This document shows, piece by piece, positions 24,901 through 38,898 of a DNA stretch of 64,000 nucleotides. Source of the DNA: Hyperoplus lanceolatus (Eukaryota; Chordata; Actinopteri; Uranoscopiformes; Ammodytidae). Location: assembly GCA_026929865.2 (NCBI GenBank), contig CM049403.1, positions 5,937,501 to 6,001,500 of the forward strand, given 5' to 3'. Positions within the stretch are counted from its first letter, which is position 1; each line of letters opens with the position of its first letter. Made by a program: the position numbers and the translations under genes. Below the pieces are notes generated by a model. That model saw nothing but the letters and a program-made list of their open reading frames with translations, did not search any database and had not been told where the DNA came from.

Positions 24901-26858
24901 TACTTTTTCTTTTCTTTTACATGTAAGACCCACTGAAGGCTTTCAAAGATCTAACCATAACTGTAACATATCAGATTTAGAACATAGTATGGAGCACATG
25001 ACAGATCATTGAATCCCTACAGGCAAGTAAAGATTTTGAATGCCTTTATGTATATGTTTTGTTATTTAACATGGTGGGAGACTACTGTAGCATGCAACAG
25101 TAACAGGGGATTCCTAGGACAAGTCATCAGACACATCACAGGCAGACGAATACATTCACAACTTAGGAGTTTCCATTTCATCCTGTTTGTCTTAGAGGAG
25201 TGTGGCAGGAAACCAGAGCTCCCAGTGACAACCCACACAAACACAACATAAGCAGCACATACCATATGTGCAGAAGGTATGAACTTTTATGTCAAAATAT
25301 TGTGACTCAACAAATGTGTGCCTACTGTATTTGCGACACATCTCAGGCCTTTTTTCCCCCCTGAGCTGGTGCAGAGTAACACTGAATGAAGTGATCATGA
25401 CATGCTTTTTTTATTTATTCAACTTTGTCTTGGTGTTCTGTGATCTACTTATACTTAATAAGCTAAATAATGCATTTGCTCACTGCTCTTCTGTATCAGC
25501 TATGATGTGTTCTGTGATACAAAACTACAAGTCGCCCCCTCATGCACACACACAAACACACATTGAGTGAACACACCACAAAAAGACTCGTACAAAAACA
25601 TGCACACATCATACAAACAATACAGGGCTATAAGTGAGGCGTAGGTCGAAAGTACAAACACGCAGTCACAAAAAAAGGATGCATCCGTATTGAAGCCCCC
25701 GTGAAAGGAAAGTCAATTGTGATTGTCGGGCAGTAACAAGATGAGTCACAAAGCTGTGACACCATGTTTTACTGTTTTCTTTATGGGGGCACGGCAGCAG
25801 TTTGCCTGTCTTCTCACAGCTGTTCCCCTGCACTTTTACAGCTGTCATTGAGGAACTGCTGCAGGTGTTTCACTGCATTAATCTTTCATATCCACCAAGG
25901 AAACTATCAAACAAAAACGATCCAAAGAGGACCACAGAGAGTACAGAATTCTAAAAGAAAAATGGCAGGGTTCAGAGATTTCTTTTGTGTGTGTGTTTTA
26001 AGGGGTGCGGGGGGGAGCATGACATGCTTTCCAACAAATCTTCTTTGTGGAAACTTGAATGGTATATTGAAAACGAACACAGCATTGCAAGGGCGGGTTC
26101 AGGCAGTATTTTGGATTTAAAATTCTGTAGTGCTTCCAATCTTTCTTCATTTTGCCGTTTATACATTGACAATAGAAAAAAGATCGATGGGTGACTGACT
26201 CCCGTTACAACAGTAGGCTCAAGTGGAATTTACTCAAAATAAGCTGCAGTGTCCACTTTCATAGTGCTAAAGCGACATGTGTGTGCAGCAGTGTGACCCC
26301 GGAATTCCACTGGCTGCGGGTGCGTTGTCCAACGGTTTTGCTTCGTGCGCCCACGTCCGTCAACACCCACCGGCTCTGTTTTCAAAGCAGGCAAGGCCAG
26401 CTCAGCTGAACAGCTGGAGTCACGAGACCGTGGAGTTCACGCAGTAATAAAAGTGACGGCGATCGTTCTTGATAATTCCTATATGGTATTCAGTGGCGTC
26501 TTTGCATTAGGGGCCCCACCAGAGGGCGCTGCCATGCAGGGCAGGATTATAAACTTTTTTCTGTGTCAAAAATGTAATTGAGAATAAGTTAATAATAAAT
26601 TCATTGTTAATAATTAATTAAATGTCCGCAGTTTTAATTTGATGAACGCAAGTGTCTTCCTTTTTGTAGTGTAGTAGTTGTGTGTGAAATATTTTTTTGC
26701 TCCATCTCGTCTGTTCCGCCCAGTGGGGCCCAGCCGAGATGGCCCTGTGCAGTCTAGCGGACTGGGGGAGCTGCTGCGCGAGCATGCGCAGCGCCCACTT
26801 TAGGTTCGGCAGTGGGGCCAGAAGTTTAGGGCCCCAGAGCGCTTCTCATTTGATTTTG
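21901..26858. other. Stretch upstream of the lpp start codon; no gene seen
   Basis: About 5 kb of AT-rich sequence before the first lpp coding exon, presumably a 5' intron. It holds a poly-A run at about 22832-22849 and small AC-rich patches. The last part (about 26495-26850) has GGGGCCCC-rich text that may be an old element, but I found no clean inverted ends. ORFs up to 140 codons (23717-24139) show no recognisable domain. Confidence 0.6.
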
Positions 26859-26864
26859 GCTGAT

Positions 26865-28189
26865 GAGGTGGGACCAAGTCATTGTTTAGCAAGTCACAAG
26901 TAAGTCTCAAGTCTTTGCACTCAAGTCCCGAGTCAAGTCTCGAGTCAAGACAGGCAAGTCCCGAGTCAAGTCCCAAGTCAATGCTGACAAGTCTCAAGTC
27001 AAGTCCCAAGTCCTGCAGTTTGAGCTTTAAGTCATTTCGAGTCCTTTTAACCAAAAAGTAATAATAAATTTACCCACATCATGTACGCTTTTAAAATCTG
27101 TCTTTATTTATTAAAACAAGTGCAATTTAATTTGTGGAAAAAAAATTGTACGGACATTGCACTTCCTAAATGCACGATTTACCAGTGATTTTTAACATTT
27201 AACTCATATTTTGCAATAATATTCTTCATTTTAAACCACTCCTTTACAGAATAAACACATTTATTAATTGGTGTTATGTTGACCACCTCGTAGTTTTTAT
27301 ACCCGAACAAAAACAGACACTCACACATAGGCTACATGTAGAAAAGGCCCCAAAGTTTACAGGTTACAGTGTTGTTATTTCTTATAGTGTGTTAAGATGT
27401 GTTTTGTTCAGTGTGGATGACATTATAGCTGTCAGTTTGTGGCAGTGACGTCAGTCGGCCAGAGAGTCTGTTTAGTAAGTTTCCTTTCTCTTCTCCCTCG
27501 GTCAGGTGTGTGAGCGACGTGCATGTTGCCGCAGTAGTCGATCATTCCAGTTGGAACGTGTTTATTTGAGTTTATGTGAATCACCCGTGTGTGAGTAAGT
27601 ACATGCAGTCCCGATCGCTGCTAGAAATTACAGTTTATGGATGTTATTAACGGCCGCGACTCGCCGGTCGCAACAGCTGTTCTAACGTCTCCTCACGAGC
27701 GGAATGTTAGCTTTTGTTCTTTTCCCGCGATCTATATGTGGTTGTGCCTGTAAAAGAAGGAAAATAAAGAGCGGAAAAACCCTACTCCTCATCTCCTAGT
27801 CTCATGCTTATAGTCTGACGTTTTTGGCCTTAAGTGGTGTTCTGGCCGACACCTCTGAAGTGAAACCAGTGATAAGCAGATCAGCGCGGTACCGGTAGGC
27901 CTACATCCACCAGTTTCCTCCGCTACACTAGGCTACATGATGAAAGATACAGAGCGGTAGGCCTACTTAAAAATATACTTTTTAATCTTTGGGTTTGGGG
28001 GAAAGTAGCAAGTCTTGTCAAGTCAAAAGCCTCAAGTCCAAGTCTCAAGTCAAGTCACGAGTCATTGATGTTAAAGTCCAAGTCAAGTCGCAAGTCTCTT
28101 TACATTTTGTCAAGTCGAGTCTCAAGTCATCAAATTCATCACGCGAGTCTGACTCGAGTCCAAGTCATGTGACTCGAGTCCACACCTCT
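26865..28189. mobile_element. CAAGTC-repeat DNA element (fish-specific type)
   Basis: A 1,325-base element. Both arms (about 26875-27012 and 28007-28165) are packed with copies of CAAGTC/CGAGTC, the hallmark of a common fish repeat ending ...GACTCGAGTCCACACCTCTG. The outer ends GAGGTGGGACC and GTCCACACCTCT are imperfect inverted repeats, and GCTGAT lies on both sides (26859-26864 and 28190-28195). The CAAGTC units read in the same direction in both arms. No transposase was seen; the centre (27060-27990) is unrelated AT-rich and GC-mixed sequence. hAT-like by its ends, but not certain. Confidence 0.72.
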
Positions 28190-28590
28190 GCTGATTTGTA
28201 GAAAGGGCGGGGTTTACAGCGGGAGCTGCTCAGACCTTGCTAGCTCGGCTAACGTAGTAATACAGTAATAACAAATTGACGTTTCATTCATTCATTAAAT
28301 GATTATGAATCGTGTTGAGTATCTACTGTGTTGTATCTATTAGTGTTGTCTACCGTGCGATTTAGTACAACAGTTAGCCATCGTTTTAATGTGTTTGTTT
28401 GTTTCGTTCAGCTAGTACTCACATGCATCAACCCTTGTTGACTGCTCGAAACCATGCTCGACACTCTCTGCTAAAAATTGTGCTCTTTATGGTCCATAAA
28501 TATAAATACGTATTTCTATCTCCGTTTATGGTCTAGAGAGCCGTCCCATCATTTCCGGCTTCCGTATTTTTTCGGGCCACAATACAGATT

Positions 28591-28763
28591 AGCGCCGCCT
28601 GCTGTTATGGAGACATTACGTCCCGCGCAAGTGCAGAGCGTACGGAAAGTCAGCAGTCGGTTTGGTGTGTTCTTTGCACTTTTTCGTCCGCGACGGGAAG
28701 ACTGGAGCTCCCTGTATCGGCAGTCTCCATTTTCAGGTAGTCGGACTGGTGTGTCCTGGCCTT
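28591..28763. mobile_element. PIF/Harbinger-like MITE fragment
   Basis: An inverse-orientation relative of the MITE at 21421-21610. The shared core runs from CTGCTGTTATGGAGACATTA to the intact end GGTGTGTCCTGGCCT followed by TAA. The opposite end has lost the terminal repeat. It seems to have inserted at a TAA within the element whose right part continues at 28764, since that sequence reads AATAAGAGAAAGAG in the neighbouring copy and TAAGAGGAAGAG here. Confidence 0.72.
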
Positions 28764-28886
28764 AAGAGGAAGAGTGTCCTGAAAATCTACATAGTTTTTT
28801 GTGATGTGATTCGTGTCAGGTTGCTCTATAGCAGTTTTTAACAAGAAATGAAGACCAGAAAAGTAGTATAATAGGATCTCTTTAAA
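28764..28886. mobile_element. Right part of a TTTAAA-flanked MITE (copy 1)
   Basis: About 120 bases nearly identical to 29366-29487 (both contain TCTACATAGTTTTTTGTGAT and TTGCTCTATAGCAGT). It ends in GGATCTCTTTAAA, and that TTTAAA is also the left boundary of copy 2. The left part is interrupted by the MITE at 28591-28763 and is not recognisable beyond it. Confidence 0.75.
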
Positions 28887-29486
28887 GAGGACCTATGATG
28901 CTTTTTGACTTTTATGACCTATAAACGTTGTTATTATGACTTATAGTCATGCTTCAACATACTTACATGCATTTCGACGTATTCCCTGCTGACCGTCTGG
29001 GGTGTCTGTGCAGAGCACTAGACACTATTCTAGCCAGTCGAGAAGTCACGTGTTCAAAGCGGTTTGACGCTTTGTAATATCGTGACGTCGCATGTAACTT
29101 GGTGTCGTCACCAAACGGATGTTTCCATGTATAGCAATGCTGTCACTTCCCTGTTCGCGTCTGCCTCGCACCCCTATAGGACCATGCTCGCGCTTCCCGC
29201 CACTGAAAGTGTTCCGGAAGGAAGGTAACCAATCACAACGGAATGGGGTTTGCAGGAGGGGGGGTGGGGGGGAGCAGAGATGGCCGAAGCACAGGCAGAG
29301 GGAGCGGAGATGGCCGAAGTACACACACTCAAGTGTTGACAGGACGTGCTGGATCTCCAAAATAAGAGAAAGAGCTTCCCGAAAATCTACATAGTTTTTT
29401 GTGATGTGATTCGTGTCAGGTTGCTCTATAGCAGTGTAAAACAAGAAATTAAGACCAGAAAAGTAGTATAATAGGTCCTCTTTAAA
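28881..29486. mobile_element. TTTAAA-flanked MITE (copy 2, complete)
   Basis: A 600-base element with left end TTTAAAGAGGACCTATGATG and right end ATAATAGGTCCTCTTTAAA. The ends are inverted repeats and the flanking TTTAAA suggests TTAA targeting (Kolobok or piggyBac type), although the palindromic TTTAAA makes the exact duplication ambiguous. The core contains a G-rich block (29258-29272) and no transposase. Confidence 0.75.
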
Positions 29487-30415
29487 GGATGTTCATTTCT
29501 GTCCACAATACTATGTGTTTTCTATATATGAAAAAGAATACAGGAAAAAGTTAACTGGTATTTAAAGGGCAATTATCTTGCTCTTCTGAAACTCTGTGCC
29601 ATGTCCCATGAGTGGAGTTAAGTTAAAACCGCACAGCCCGGTTCACTAGGCACCAATGAAAACATCACTTCAAGAAGACACTGAAGAAATGAAGATGGAG
29701 ATACACTGGCAGGCAGATTTTTTTCATTGCAAATAGAGGTGTGGTGGGCAACAGGGATTAGCACTCACAGTTTGTGACGCAACGTGCGGAGGATCAGCCA
29801 TGCAGATGAAAACGCTTTAAATATTAAAGGTCCCCATCTGCAAGAGGTTGCTGCCGAGTCTTCCCAGTATTGGACCTACTCTGCTTTAGAGCACTGGTTG
29901 AATGGCTGAACAGGTTAATGTGACATTACACAAACAAGAGCTCGCTCCCCACATTCCACTGTTTGGAAACAGGGAAGAGCAGAGAGTTCAAGTGGTCATT
30001 ATGGATACTGAAAATGTTTTGTGCAGAAGGGTAAATATTTGAAAGTGCCGGAAGTGTGACACCATGCTGTGTTGACATATTAATAAAAGCAAAAAGCTCT
30101 TTTGAACCTCTTTCAAGTGTTAAAACTTTAATTCTGTAGGCGCAATACCAGTGTCAGTGCATCAGAGGGCTGGGCAGGTCAAACATCATGTTTTTGAAAC
30201 ATAGCCACTGCAAACAGCACAGCCACATGACAACATGGCCAAATGAGGTGCAGAGAATGGGATTTTATAGTTGATGCTGCTACTTTAGAGGCAAACATAT
30301 GTTCAATTATAGTGGTCCTCAATTTATTTTAGGTGTTATTTATAATATTAGCATTTATTTTAATACACTTTAATACAATTTTTACAATTTATTGTAAAAA
30401 GCAAAAATATATATA
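29487..30415. other. Gene-free stretch
   Basis: About 930 bases between the MITE cluster and the Tc1 remnant. I see no repeat ends, ORF or RNA signature. Confidence 0.6.
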
Positions 30416-31040
30416 CACAGTGGCTGGCAAAAGTATTCATACCCCTTGAACTTTTCCACATTTTGTCAAATTACAACCACACACGTTCATTTTTTGATTG
30501 GGATGTTATGTGATAGACCAAAACAAAGTGGCACATAATTGTGAAGTGGAATGAAAATGAAACATGTTTTTATTTTATTTTTTATAAATAAAAAACTGAA
30601 AAGTGTGGCGTGCTCAAGTCTTCAGCCCCCCTGAGTCAATACTTTGTTGAACCATCTTCGCTGCAATGCAAACCGCTATGTGTGGCTGAAAACTAAGACT
30701 GCACATCACCCTGAACACACCATCCTCACCGCCAAACATGGTGGTGGCAGCATCATGCTGTGGGGATGCTTTTCCTCAGCAGGGACAGGGAAGCTGGTCA
30801 GAGTTGATGGGAAGATGGATGGTGCCAAATACAGGGCAGAAAACCTGTTAGATTCTGCAACAGACTGGGAGAGACTGGGGCGGAGGTCCACCTTCCAGCA
30901 GGACAACTACCCTAAACATACAGCCAGATCTACTATGAAATTGTTTAGATCAAAGCATATTCATGTATTAGAATGGCCCAGTCAAAGTCCAGACCTAAAT
31001 CCAATTAAGAATCTCTGGAACGACTTGGAAATTGCTGTTC
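30416..31040 (+). pseudogene. Tc1-like transposon remnant with partial transposase
   Basis: The left terminal repeat (CACAGTGGCTGGCAAAAGTA from 30416, preceded by TA) leads, after an internal deletion, into the C-terminal half of a Tc1 transposase, open from about 30644. Recognisable parts are ILTAKHGGGSIMLWGCFS, the second catalytic Asp in QQDNYPKHTA, and SPDLNPIKNLW, where Tc1 proteins normally have DLNPIENLW: the third catalytic acidic residue is lysine here. The N-terminal DNA-binding domain and first Asp are missing, and similarity stops near 31040 without a right terminal repeat. A dead DNA-transposon copy. Confidence 0.88.
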
Positions 31041-32864
<1,824 letters not shown>

Positions 32865-32965
32865 TTTTTTTTTTTAAGATCTTTGTTGGCATTTCTATGT
32901 TTTTATTGGATATTTTGGAGAGACAGAGATGGAATGGGGCAGAGGGGAATGACATGCAGAGAACG
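32865..32965 (-). mobile_element. 3' part of a tRNA-derived SINE
   Basis: Reverse-complemented, this reads TTCTCTGCATGTCATTCCCC, then a CT-rich middle, then a tail ending AACAAAGATCTTAAAAAAAA. The same beginning (TTCTCTGCATGTC) and A-rich end occur in the SINE at 59825-60013, so this is the 3' body of the same family without its tRNA head. The poly-T at 32866-32875 is the inverted A tail. Confidence 0.7.
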
Positions 32966-33333
32966 TTTCACTATTTTTCAATGTGTTTGTTTATGGTTGA
33001 AAAAATAAGCATGTAGGAATGTACTAATACATGTTTGTGTGTTTGTATGGATTACTAAACCCAGGAGACCATAAAGACGCAAAATGACCACAAATAATTA
33101 CAAAACAACAGAATTGCAGCAACCACAAAATGAATACAGAGAAAGACAGTTTTTTTTTTTTTTTTTTATATGATTTGTACTATCTTGACTTTGAATAGAG
33201 GTCTGAGGTCAACCAAGACCCAACCCAGAACCCGTGTCATACAGAGCCCAAAATATATTCCTTCTAATCGGGTCAATATCTCTAATACCCAATTGAATCT
33301 GATAGCGGGCTCAGTATCAGCTCTGATCATAAA

Positions 33334-33381
33334 CATGAGGCTGTTTAAAAGATATTTAAACGTTACTCGTAGCTGCTTTAA
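33334..33381 (-). mobile_element. Terminal fragment of the 56.4 kb TTTAA-flanked element family
   Basis: These 48 bases are nearly the reverse complement of 56403-56450 (sharing CATGAGGCTGTTTAAAAGAT and GTTACTYGTAGC) and also end in TTTAA. No opposite end was found, so it is a truncated copy. Confidence 0.75.
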
Positions 33382-35224
33382 TTCATTAGTGTGTGGACTT
33401 TCATGTTCGATCTCTGCTGAAATTGATAAACGAGTGGATTTTCTCTATTTAGTTGAAGTACCCGGCAGTGTCAGTCAAGAGTTGGTTGGAATAACCTTTA
33501 TTTTTTCAAAGTGTATGACAAAGTGTATATGCATATTTTTTTTAACTACTACTGATGCTCAATCATCTTGCAGAAGAGGTCCTGAATAATACAATATTTC
33601 ATGTTCTAGTGGTGTTGCATTTTGCAAGGACAATAAAAAACTATTGAAATGGTGAAACTGAACCATGCTTGAAATTACAAAATCTAGATTTTATTAATGG
33701 CCAATGGCCATTTTGCCGAGCCCTAGCCTGTGTAAGAGATTGTTCTGTTATATTATTTGGTGTTATTGTTCATATATACTGTACGTTAACGTTTGATTTA
33801 CAGATATCAAACTGGTACTTTGAGTCTTTCAGAGAGCAATATTGTATTGTTGTTGCAGTAGGAGAAAACAGGCCGTTTAGCCAGATTTATTTCCGACCAT
33901 AGAAGCTTACACATAATTCCAGATCCTCAGTTAAGAAGAGGTCTTTTATCTATTCCAAAGTGTTGGCTTCCCCATTTGAAGCAATTGTGCTCAAATTAAT
34001 ACAGTAATAACTGACAGTCATTTTCTCTGTGGGGAGAAAACTCTCACAAAACCTTTTCCTTATTTCACTCCAAATTTCGTTTTTGAAGTTGTTATCTGTG
34101 CTAATAAATTGAACATGTTGTAAGTTTGAGGGGTCAAAATACTTTATGAGAAAGACACATTTGATGATGCTGTCTACACTTCTGCTATTCTCATAAGTGG
34201 CATCTTTGTTTTGCAGAGTTTCAAAATTACAGCAAAAACAAGAATTAAGCTCCTGTGTGGTTTGGGCATAAACAAATACCACTTATTCCACTAGATAATA
34301 GTTACAGTTGTTAGAACACCTGAAAACTTCCAAATGAGATTTGCGTGGCTTTTATGAACAGCTGTTGAGTAGTTTACTGGAGTTGTTGGCCTTTGCTCCC
34401 TAATGACAGCAGCACAACAATTTTTTTTTGTAAATATGTGAATCTGACTTTAATGGTGACTGACAGCTTGTATTGGCTTGGGATATATCAAATAGAATTG
34501 GATGGCTTGCATGACTGGAGTATGTGCTCCTTGATACTGCGAGTGGTAAGATGCAACGTCTCAGGAGTTTATCTTATCTGAGTCTCAGGAGGTTACTGAC
34601 TGACAGCTGTAAATATATCACAACACAACCTTAACCATCTCCCACATTCCTCTGTGGTAGATATAGCACACTTGAAAAAAATAATATTTGCGTCAACAAA
34701 CAATGAAAGCATCTCTATATATTTCATATTTGCAGTAAATCAATAGCAAATGACAGAAGATGATCTTGTAATATTCTGCTACAGAAGAATATAGAAAGCT
34801 GGAATGAATGCCACCAATTTAACTGTGCAGTGGCTAAATTTTTCAAGAAAAACAGACATTAAGCTAAGGTGTTTAGAAGGACATAGGAGCAGACCCTTTT
34901 ACTGTTACATTCAAGATACTGGTTTTCACATTCCATTTAAAATTACTCTATGTATTGGGATACTTTTAACTTTCAAACCAATGTGTTTTTCTTTTCTTTT
35001 CATTTGCTTGTTTTAATTGTCTATTAAATGCAATCAGTGCATGAGAAATAAAATGTTTCTAGTGATGCGAGATTGATGAAGAAAACATGTCTTTAAACCG
35101 CGATCGATGCACCAGAAATACAATGTTTTTTGCAATTTGTCTGACTATATCTGATCTTTGTTTTTAAAATCTCCTCAAATACAATTTCTAATGTCTAATC
35201 TACATGTATTTTAACCCTAAGTAA

Positions 35225-35292
35225 CCCTCACTTTGAATCGCCATGTGTCTGAACTGTGCTATATAAATTAACTTGCCTTTGCTTGCCTTTCA
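35225..35292 (+). mobile_element. LINE/SINE 3' tail fragment (L2-like)
   Basis: TGTGCTATATAAATTAACTT followed by repeated TTGCCTTT resembles the 3' tail of fish L2/CR1-type LINEs (GTGCTATATAAATAAA plus a short repeat). Too short to classify further. Confidence 0.45.
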
Positions 35293-36913
35293 GAATAGTG
35301 AATCAAAGTAAACCAATGTTGCAGAATTATTTATCAAACAGTCTTTTAGGCAATAGCTCCCAAAAGTGGTTGAAAAGTCATGCATTGTCACAAATCGGTA
35401 AACAAGAATCGGAGGCTGCGGCAATGCTAGTCGCTCTTTGAGGCTAAACTTGAAATCCGAGGTTGACTACGCAACATTTTCATTCAAATTGAAATTATAG
35501 TCACACAAAAGTAATCCAACTCTATCACTTCTACCTTAGAATGTGTATTGGTGTGTTTATCTGCACAGTTTTTGTTAATGTTAGTTTTGGTGTTGTTTCT
35601 TATTGGTTTTACAAATTATTATTAAATTCATATATGATTGTGATCATCTTATACTTTCTGTTTTAGCATACATGCTCTTGTGTGAAACAAATTAATGATA
35701 AGTGATTTAGCATCCCAGTTGCCTTGCTGAACATAGTAAAAGGAGAACATTGCTCCTGGTCTCAAAAATGACAAACAGCTGATCTATTTCTATGATGACT
35801 CAAATTTGAATCAAACAGTTAATCCAGAAAAACTACAGAGGCGACAATGAAGGACCATTATTCAACACTGGCCCATAGCTACACATGTCACTCTGGGATA
35901 GGTAGCTAATAAGTCCCTTTGGCTTTGAAAGGGACTGGGGCAAAGTCAACAAAGTAAAGCTTATCTGGGAGGGAACAACAGTGAGTGAGAGGAGCTGCAG
36001 ACTTGCCTTAAAACAGATGAAACATCACATCCAGCCGTCATTAATTGGCCTCATTTGACAGACATTATCCTCAGGCCCCTTATCACAAGAGGAAATGCTT
36101 ATCACTATACTTTTTGTTGTTCTTGCTATAGCTACCTGCATCATAGCCAACCTTGATGTGTTAATTGCAGCCTTTCATTTTAGAAATGAGCACTTGAGTT
36201 TAAGAAGTGACTTTTAGCAGTGTCTCCTAGTAGTTCGCTCCATCTATTTTACATATATTTAGTTTGATTGAAGCCGCCGTTCTACATTAAAAAAAAAGTG
36301 AGGGGATTTGGCCCCCCGTGCAAACATTCAATATAGCTGGGCGTTTCAAGGATAGTTTATGTAAGTCTAGGTGATAATTAAGTTGACTGGGGTTTCTCTG
36401 TAAAAAAACACACACAAAGACTCTTGAAAAACTTTCTGAAATGCAATTTACAAAGACACAGACAGACTGGAATCCTGATCTCATGAGATAAATATGAATT
36501 CCAAGAGGATACATTTTACTGTTGGACAGAGTTAATTATGATGCTGAACTCACAAACAACTTAAGTGACTGGCCCTATACGACTGCTGGTGAAGACTGAC
36601 ATGATGAAATATGATAAGAGGGAGGGAAGCATGTCATTTGGGAATCAAACTGTCAGCTGTGTGTATCTCTTTAATGGCATGTGTGCAGTATAGGAGTTGT
36701 AAATCAAGTTTTGAATACATGTTTATTTAAAACCATTGGGGAAGGGATATGGTTAACTTAACTGAATAAATAAAATAAAAATACAAAAGATAACTGTGAT
36801 CAGTATTTTTAATTTACAGCAATGATTTGGTATTGCATACTTTTTTAAGAGGAGCTCTTGTATCCCAATCTTATTTGGAGCAGCAACCAACCACTCAATG
36901 ATACTTTTTCTTT

Positions 36914-37372
36914 AGGGCCTTTTCACACCAAAAGTTTAAACCAAGATCTGGACCAGGGTTCATGTTTTTGTTCCATTGTGTAGATTTGACCAGGGTAGGT
37001 TTGGTTTCACATTGCAGTTCAGCGAGTGCACTACAGAACATTCCATGACATATGTCAAGTCCTTATCACCTACGTGGGCTGCGTATCTTTATACTGGACA
37101 TGTATTGGTTTGTAGATGGACCGGTGTCGGACTTCAGCGTGCAGAGGGTAGCCTTCATCAGTTTAAATGAAATTCAGATTGAAGAAAAATGAATGAACAC
37201 ATTCACTTGTTGCTACAATACTATTATTATGACATCATCACTACCTGCAGCACCAAATTCAATCCAAACACTCGAAAACTAGTTCAAACACGGCAGAGGA
37301 ATATCCTTGTCATCCTCTCATATCGTATCAAAATAGTCTGAAGGTCATTAGGTTGGTGTGAACGCTTCCTTA
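36914..37372. mobile_element. Possible hAT-like MITE, AGGGCCTTTTCACACC ends
   Basis: The left end AGGGCCTTTTCACACCAA and the right end (inverse of AAGGAAGCGTTCACACCAA) are imperfect inverted repeats about 460 bases apart, and each resembles the AGGGCC...TTCACACC ends of fish MITEs. No clear target duplication. No transposase. Confidence 0.5.
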
Positions 37373-37639
37373 GTTTATTCTATCTTTTTGATATTGCCAA
37401 GAGCTGCCCATATTTAAGGCTTCGTTTGGAAAAGGATGTGACACACATTGCTGTGCACCAATCAGGATTCAGCAATGTTTGAATCCAAATCCAAAGCACT
37501 GTCAAATCTGGGTAAAATTCATTGACACATTCCTGATGAAGCAGATTAACTGTGTTTTTGACAGTTAAATTCTTAATAACTAATAACGTTCAATTTCACT
37601 TTGATTGTTTTTACATAACATAATGAGTATTACATATTA

Positions 37640-38898
37640 CACCGTGTTCCAAATTATTATGCAAATTGGAATTAAGTGTCATAAACATTGAATTTTTTGT
37701 ATTTAATTTAAACTCATGGATGCTATTGTGTCTCAGGGCGCTTTGGATCATTGAAATCAATCTCAGACACCTGTGATAATCAGTTTGCTAAGTAAGCCCA
37801 ATCAAAGGAAATCTACTTAACAAGGACGTTCCACATTATTAAGCATGCCACAGGTTTCAAGCAATATGGGAAAGAAAAAGGATCTCTCTGCTGCCTAAAA
37901 GCGTCAAATAGTGCAATACCTTGGACAAGGTATGACAACATTAGATATTTCACGAAAACGTAAGTGTGATCATCGTACTGTGAAGAGATTTGTGGCCTCT
38001 GGAGTCCCGCGAACCTCAAGCTGTAGGATCCAGAAGTTTGCAGTTGTGCATAAACCTATTATTCGGCCACCCCTAAACAATGCTCACAAGCAGAAACAGT
38101 TGCAGTGGGCTCAGAAATACATGATGACTCATTTTCAAACAGTCTTGTTTACTTATGAGTGCCGTGCAACCCTGGATGGTCGGATGGATAGAGTAGTGTA
38201 TGGTTGGTGAATGGCCACCATGTCCCAACAAGGCTGTGATGTCAGCAAGAAGGTGGTGAAGTAATGTTTTGGGCCGGAATCATGGGGAGAGAGCTGGTTG
38301 GCACCTTCAGGGTCCATGACGGTGTGAAAATTACCTCGGCAAAGTATGTAGAGTTTCTGACTGACCACTTTCTTCCGTGGTACAAAAAGAAGGGCAGTGC
38401 CTTCCGTAGTAAAATCATCTTCATGCATGACAATGCACCATCTCATGCTGCAAAAAATACCTCTGTGTCATTGGCTGCTATAGGCATAAAAGGAGAGAAC
38501 CTCATGGTGTGGACCCCATCTTCCCCTGACCTCAACCCTATTGAGAACCTTTGGAGCATCCTCATTCCTCAGGCAAAACATCTATGAGGTTGGGAGGCAG
38601 TTCACAGCAAAACAGCAGCTATGGGAGGCTATTCTAGCATCCTGAAAAGATATTCAAGCAGAAACTCTCCAAAAACTCATAAATTCAATGGATGCAAGAA
38701 TTGTGAAGGTGCTATCAAAGAAGGGGTCCTATGTTAACATGTAATTTGGCCTGTTAAGATGTTTTTGATTGAAATAGCTTTTTATTTCACTAAATATGAC
38801 CTCCACATTCTGCAAATTCAACAAATTACCGTTTTTAGTTGTTTACAACCTATAAAATGTTTTGAAACTCTGTTGTGCATAATAATTTGGAACCGTGC
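37640..38898 (+). mobile_element. Tc1-like transposon, nearly full length, inactive
   Basis: A 1.26 kb element. The left end CACCGTGTTCCAAATTATTA (from 37640, after TA) is matched inversely by TAATAATTTGGAACCGTGC (to 38898). It encloses one degenerate transposase gene on the plus strand at 37866-38744. The length is typical for Tc1 elements. The TA at the right edge is no longer perfect. Confidence 0.9.
37866..38744 (+). pseudogene. Tc1-like transposase pseudogene
   Basis: The gene starts ATGGGAAAGAAAAAGGATCT (MGKKKDLSAA) and ends with GSYVNM before TAA at 38742. An N-terminal helix-turn-helix region (IVQYLGQGMTTLDISRKRK) is followed by a segment ending DRVVYGW, then VMFWAGIMGRELVG, HDNAPSHAAKNT (second catalytic Asp) and SPDLNPIENLWS with the third catalytic Glu intact. 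Visible breaks are a stop after MGKKKDLSAA, a TGA at 38208-38210, a frameshift between there and 38264, a stop at 38585-38587 and another stop near 38642. Related to, but different in sequence from, the copies at 30.4 and 46.8 kb. Confidence 0.9.

Larger units (their letters stand above)
32966..36913. other. Gene-free stretch
   Basis: About 4 kb of AT-rich sequence. It holds poly-T at 33151-33168, a fragment of the TTTAA-flanked element at 33334-33381, and a short L2-like 3' tail near 35225-35292. No gene seen; the ORF at 33170-33589 partly translates the transposon fragment. Confidence 0.55.

Noticed and set aside
27410-27830. Segment with AATAAA inside the CAAGTC element, considered as an inserted LTR-like piece
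   Set aside because: No defined ends or target duplication; it may simply be the internal part of the host element.
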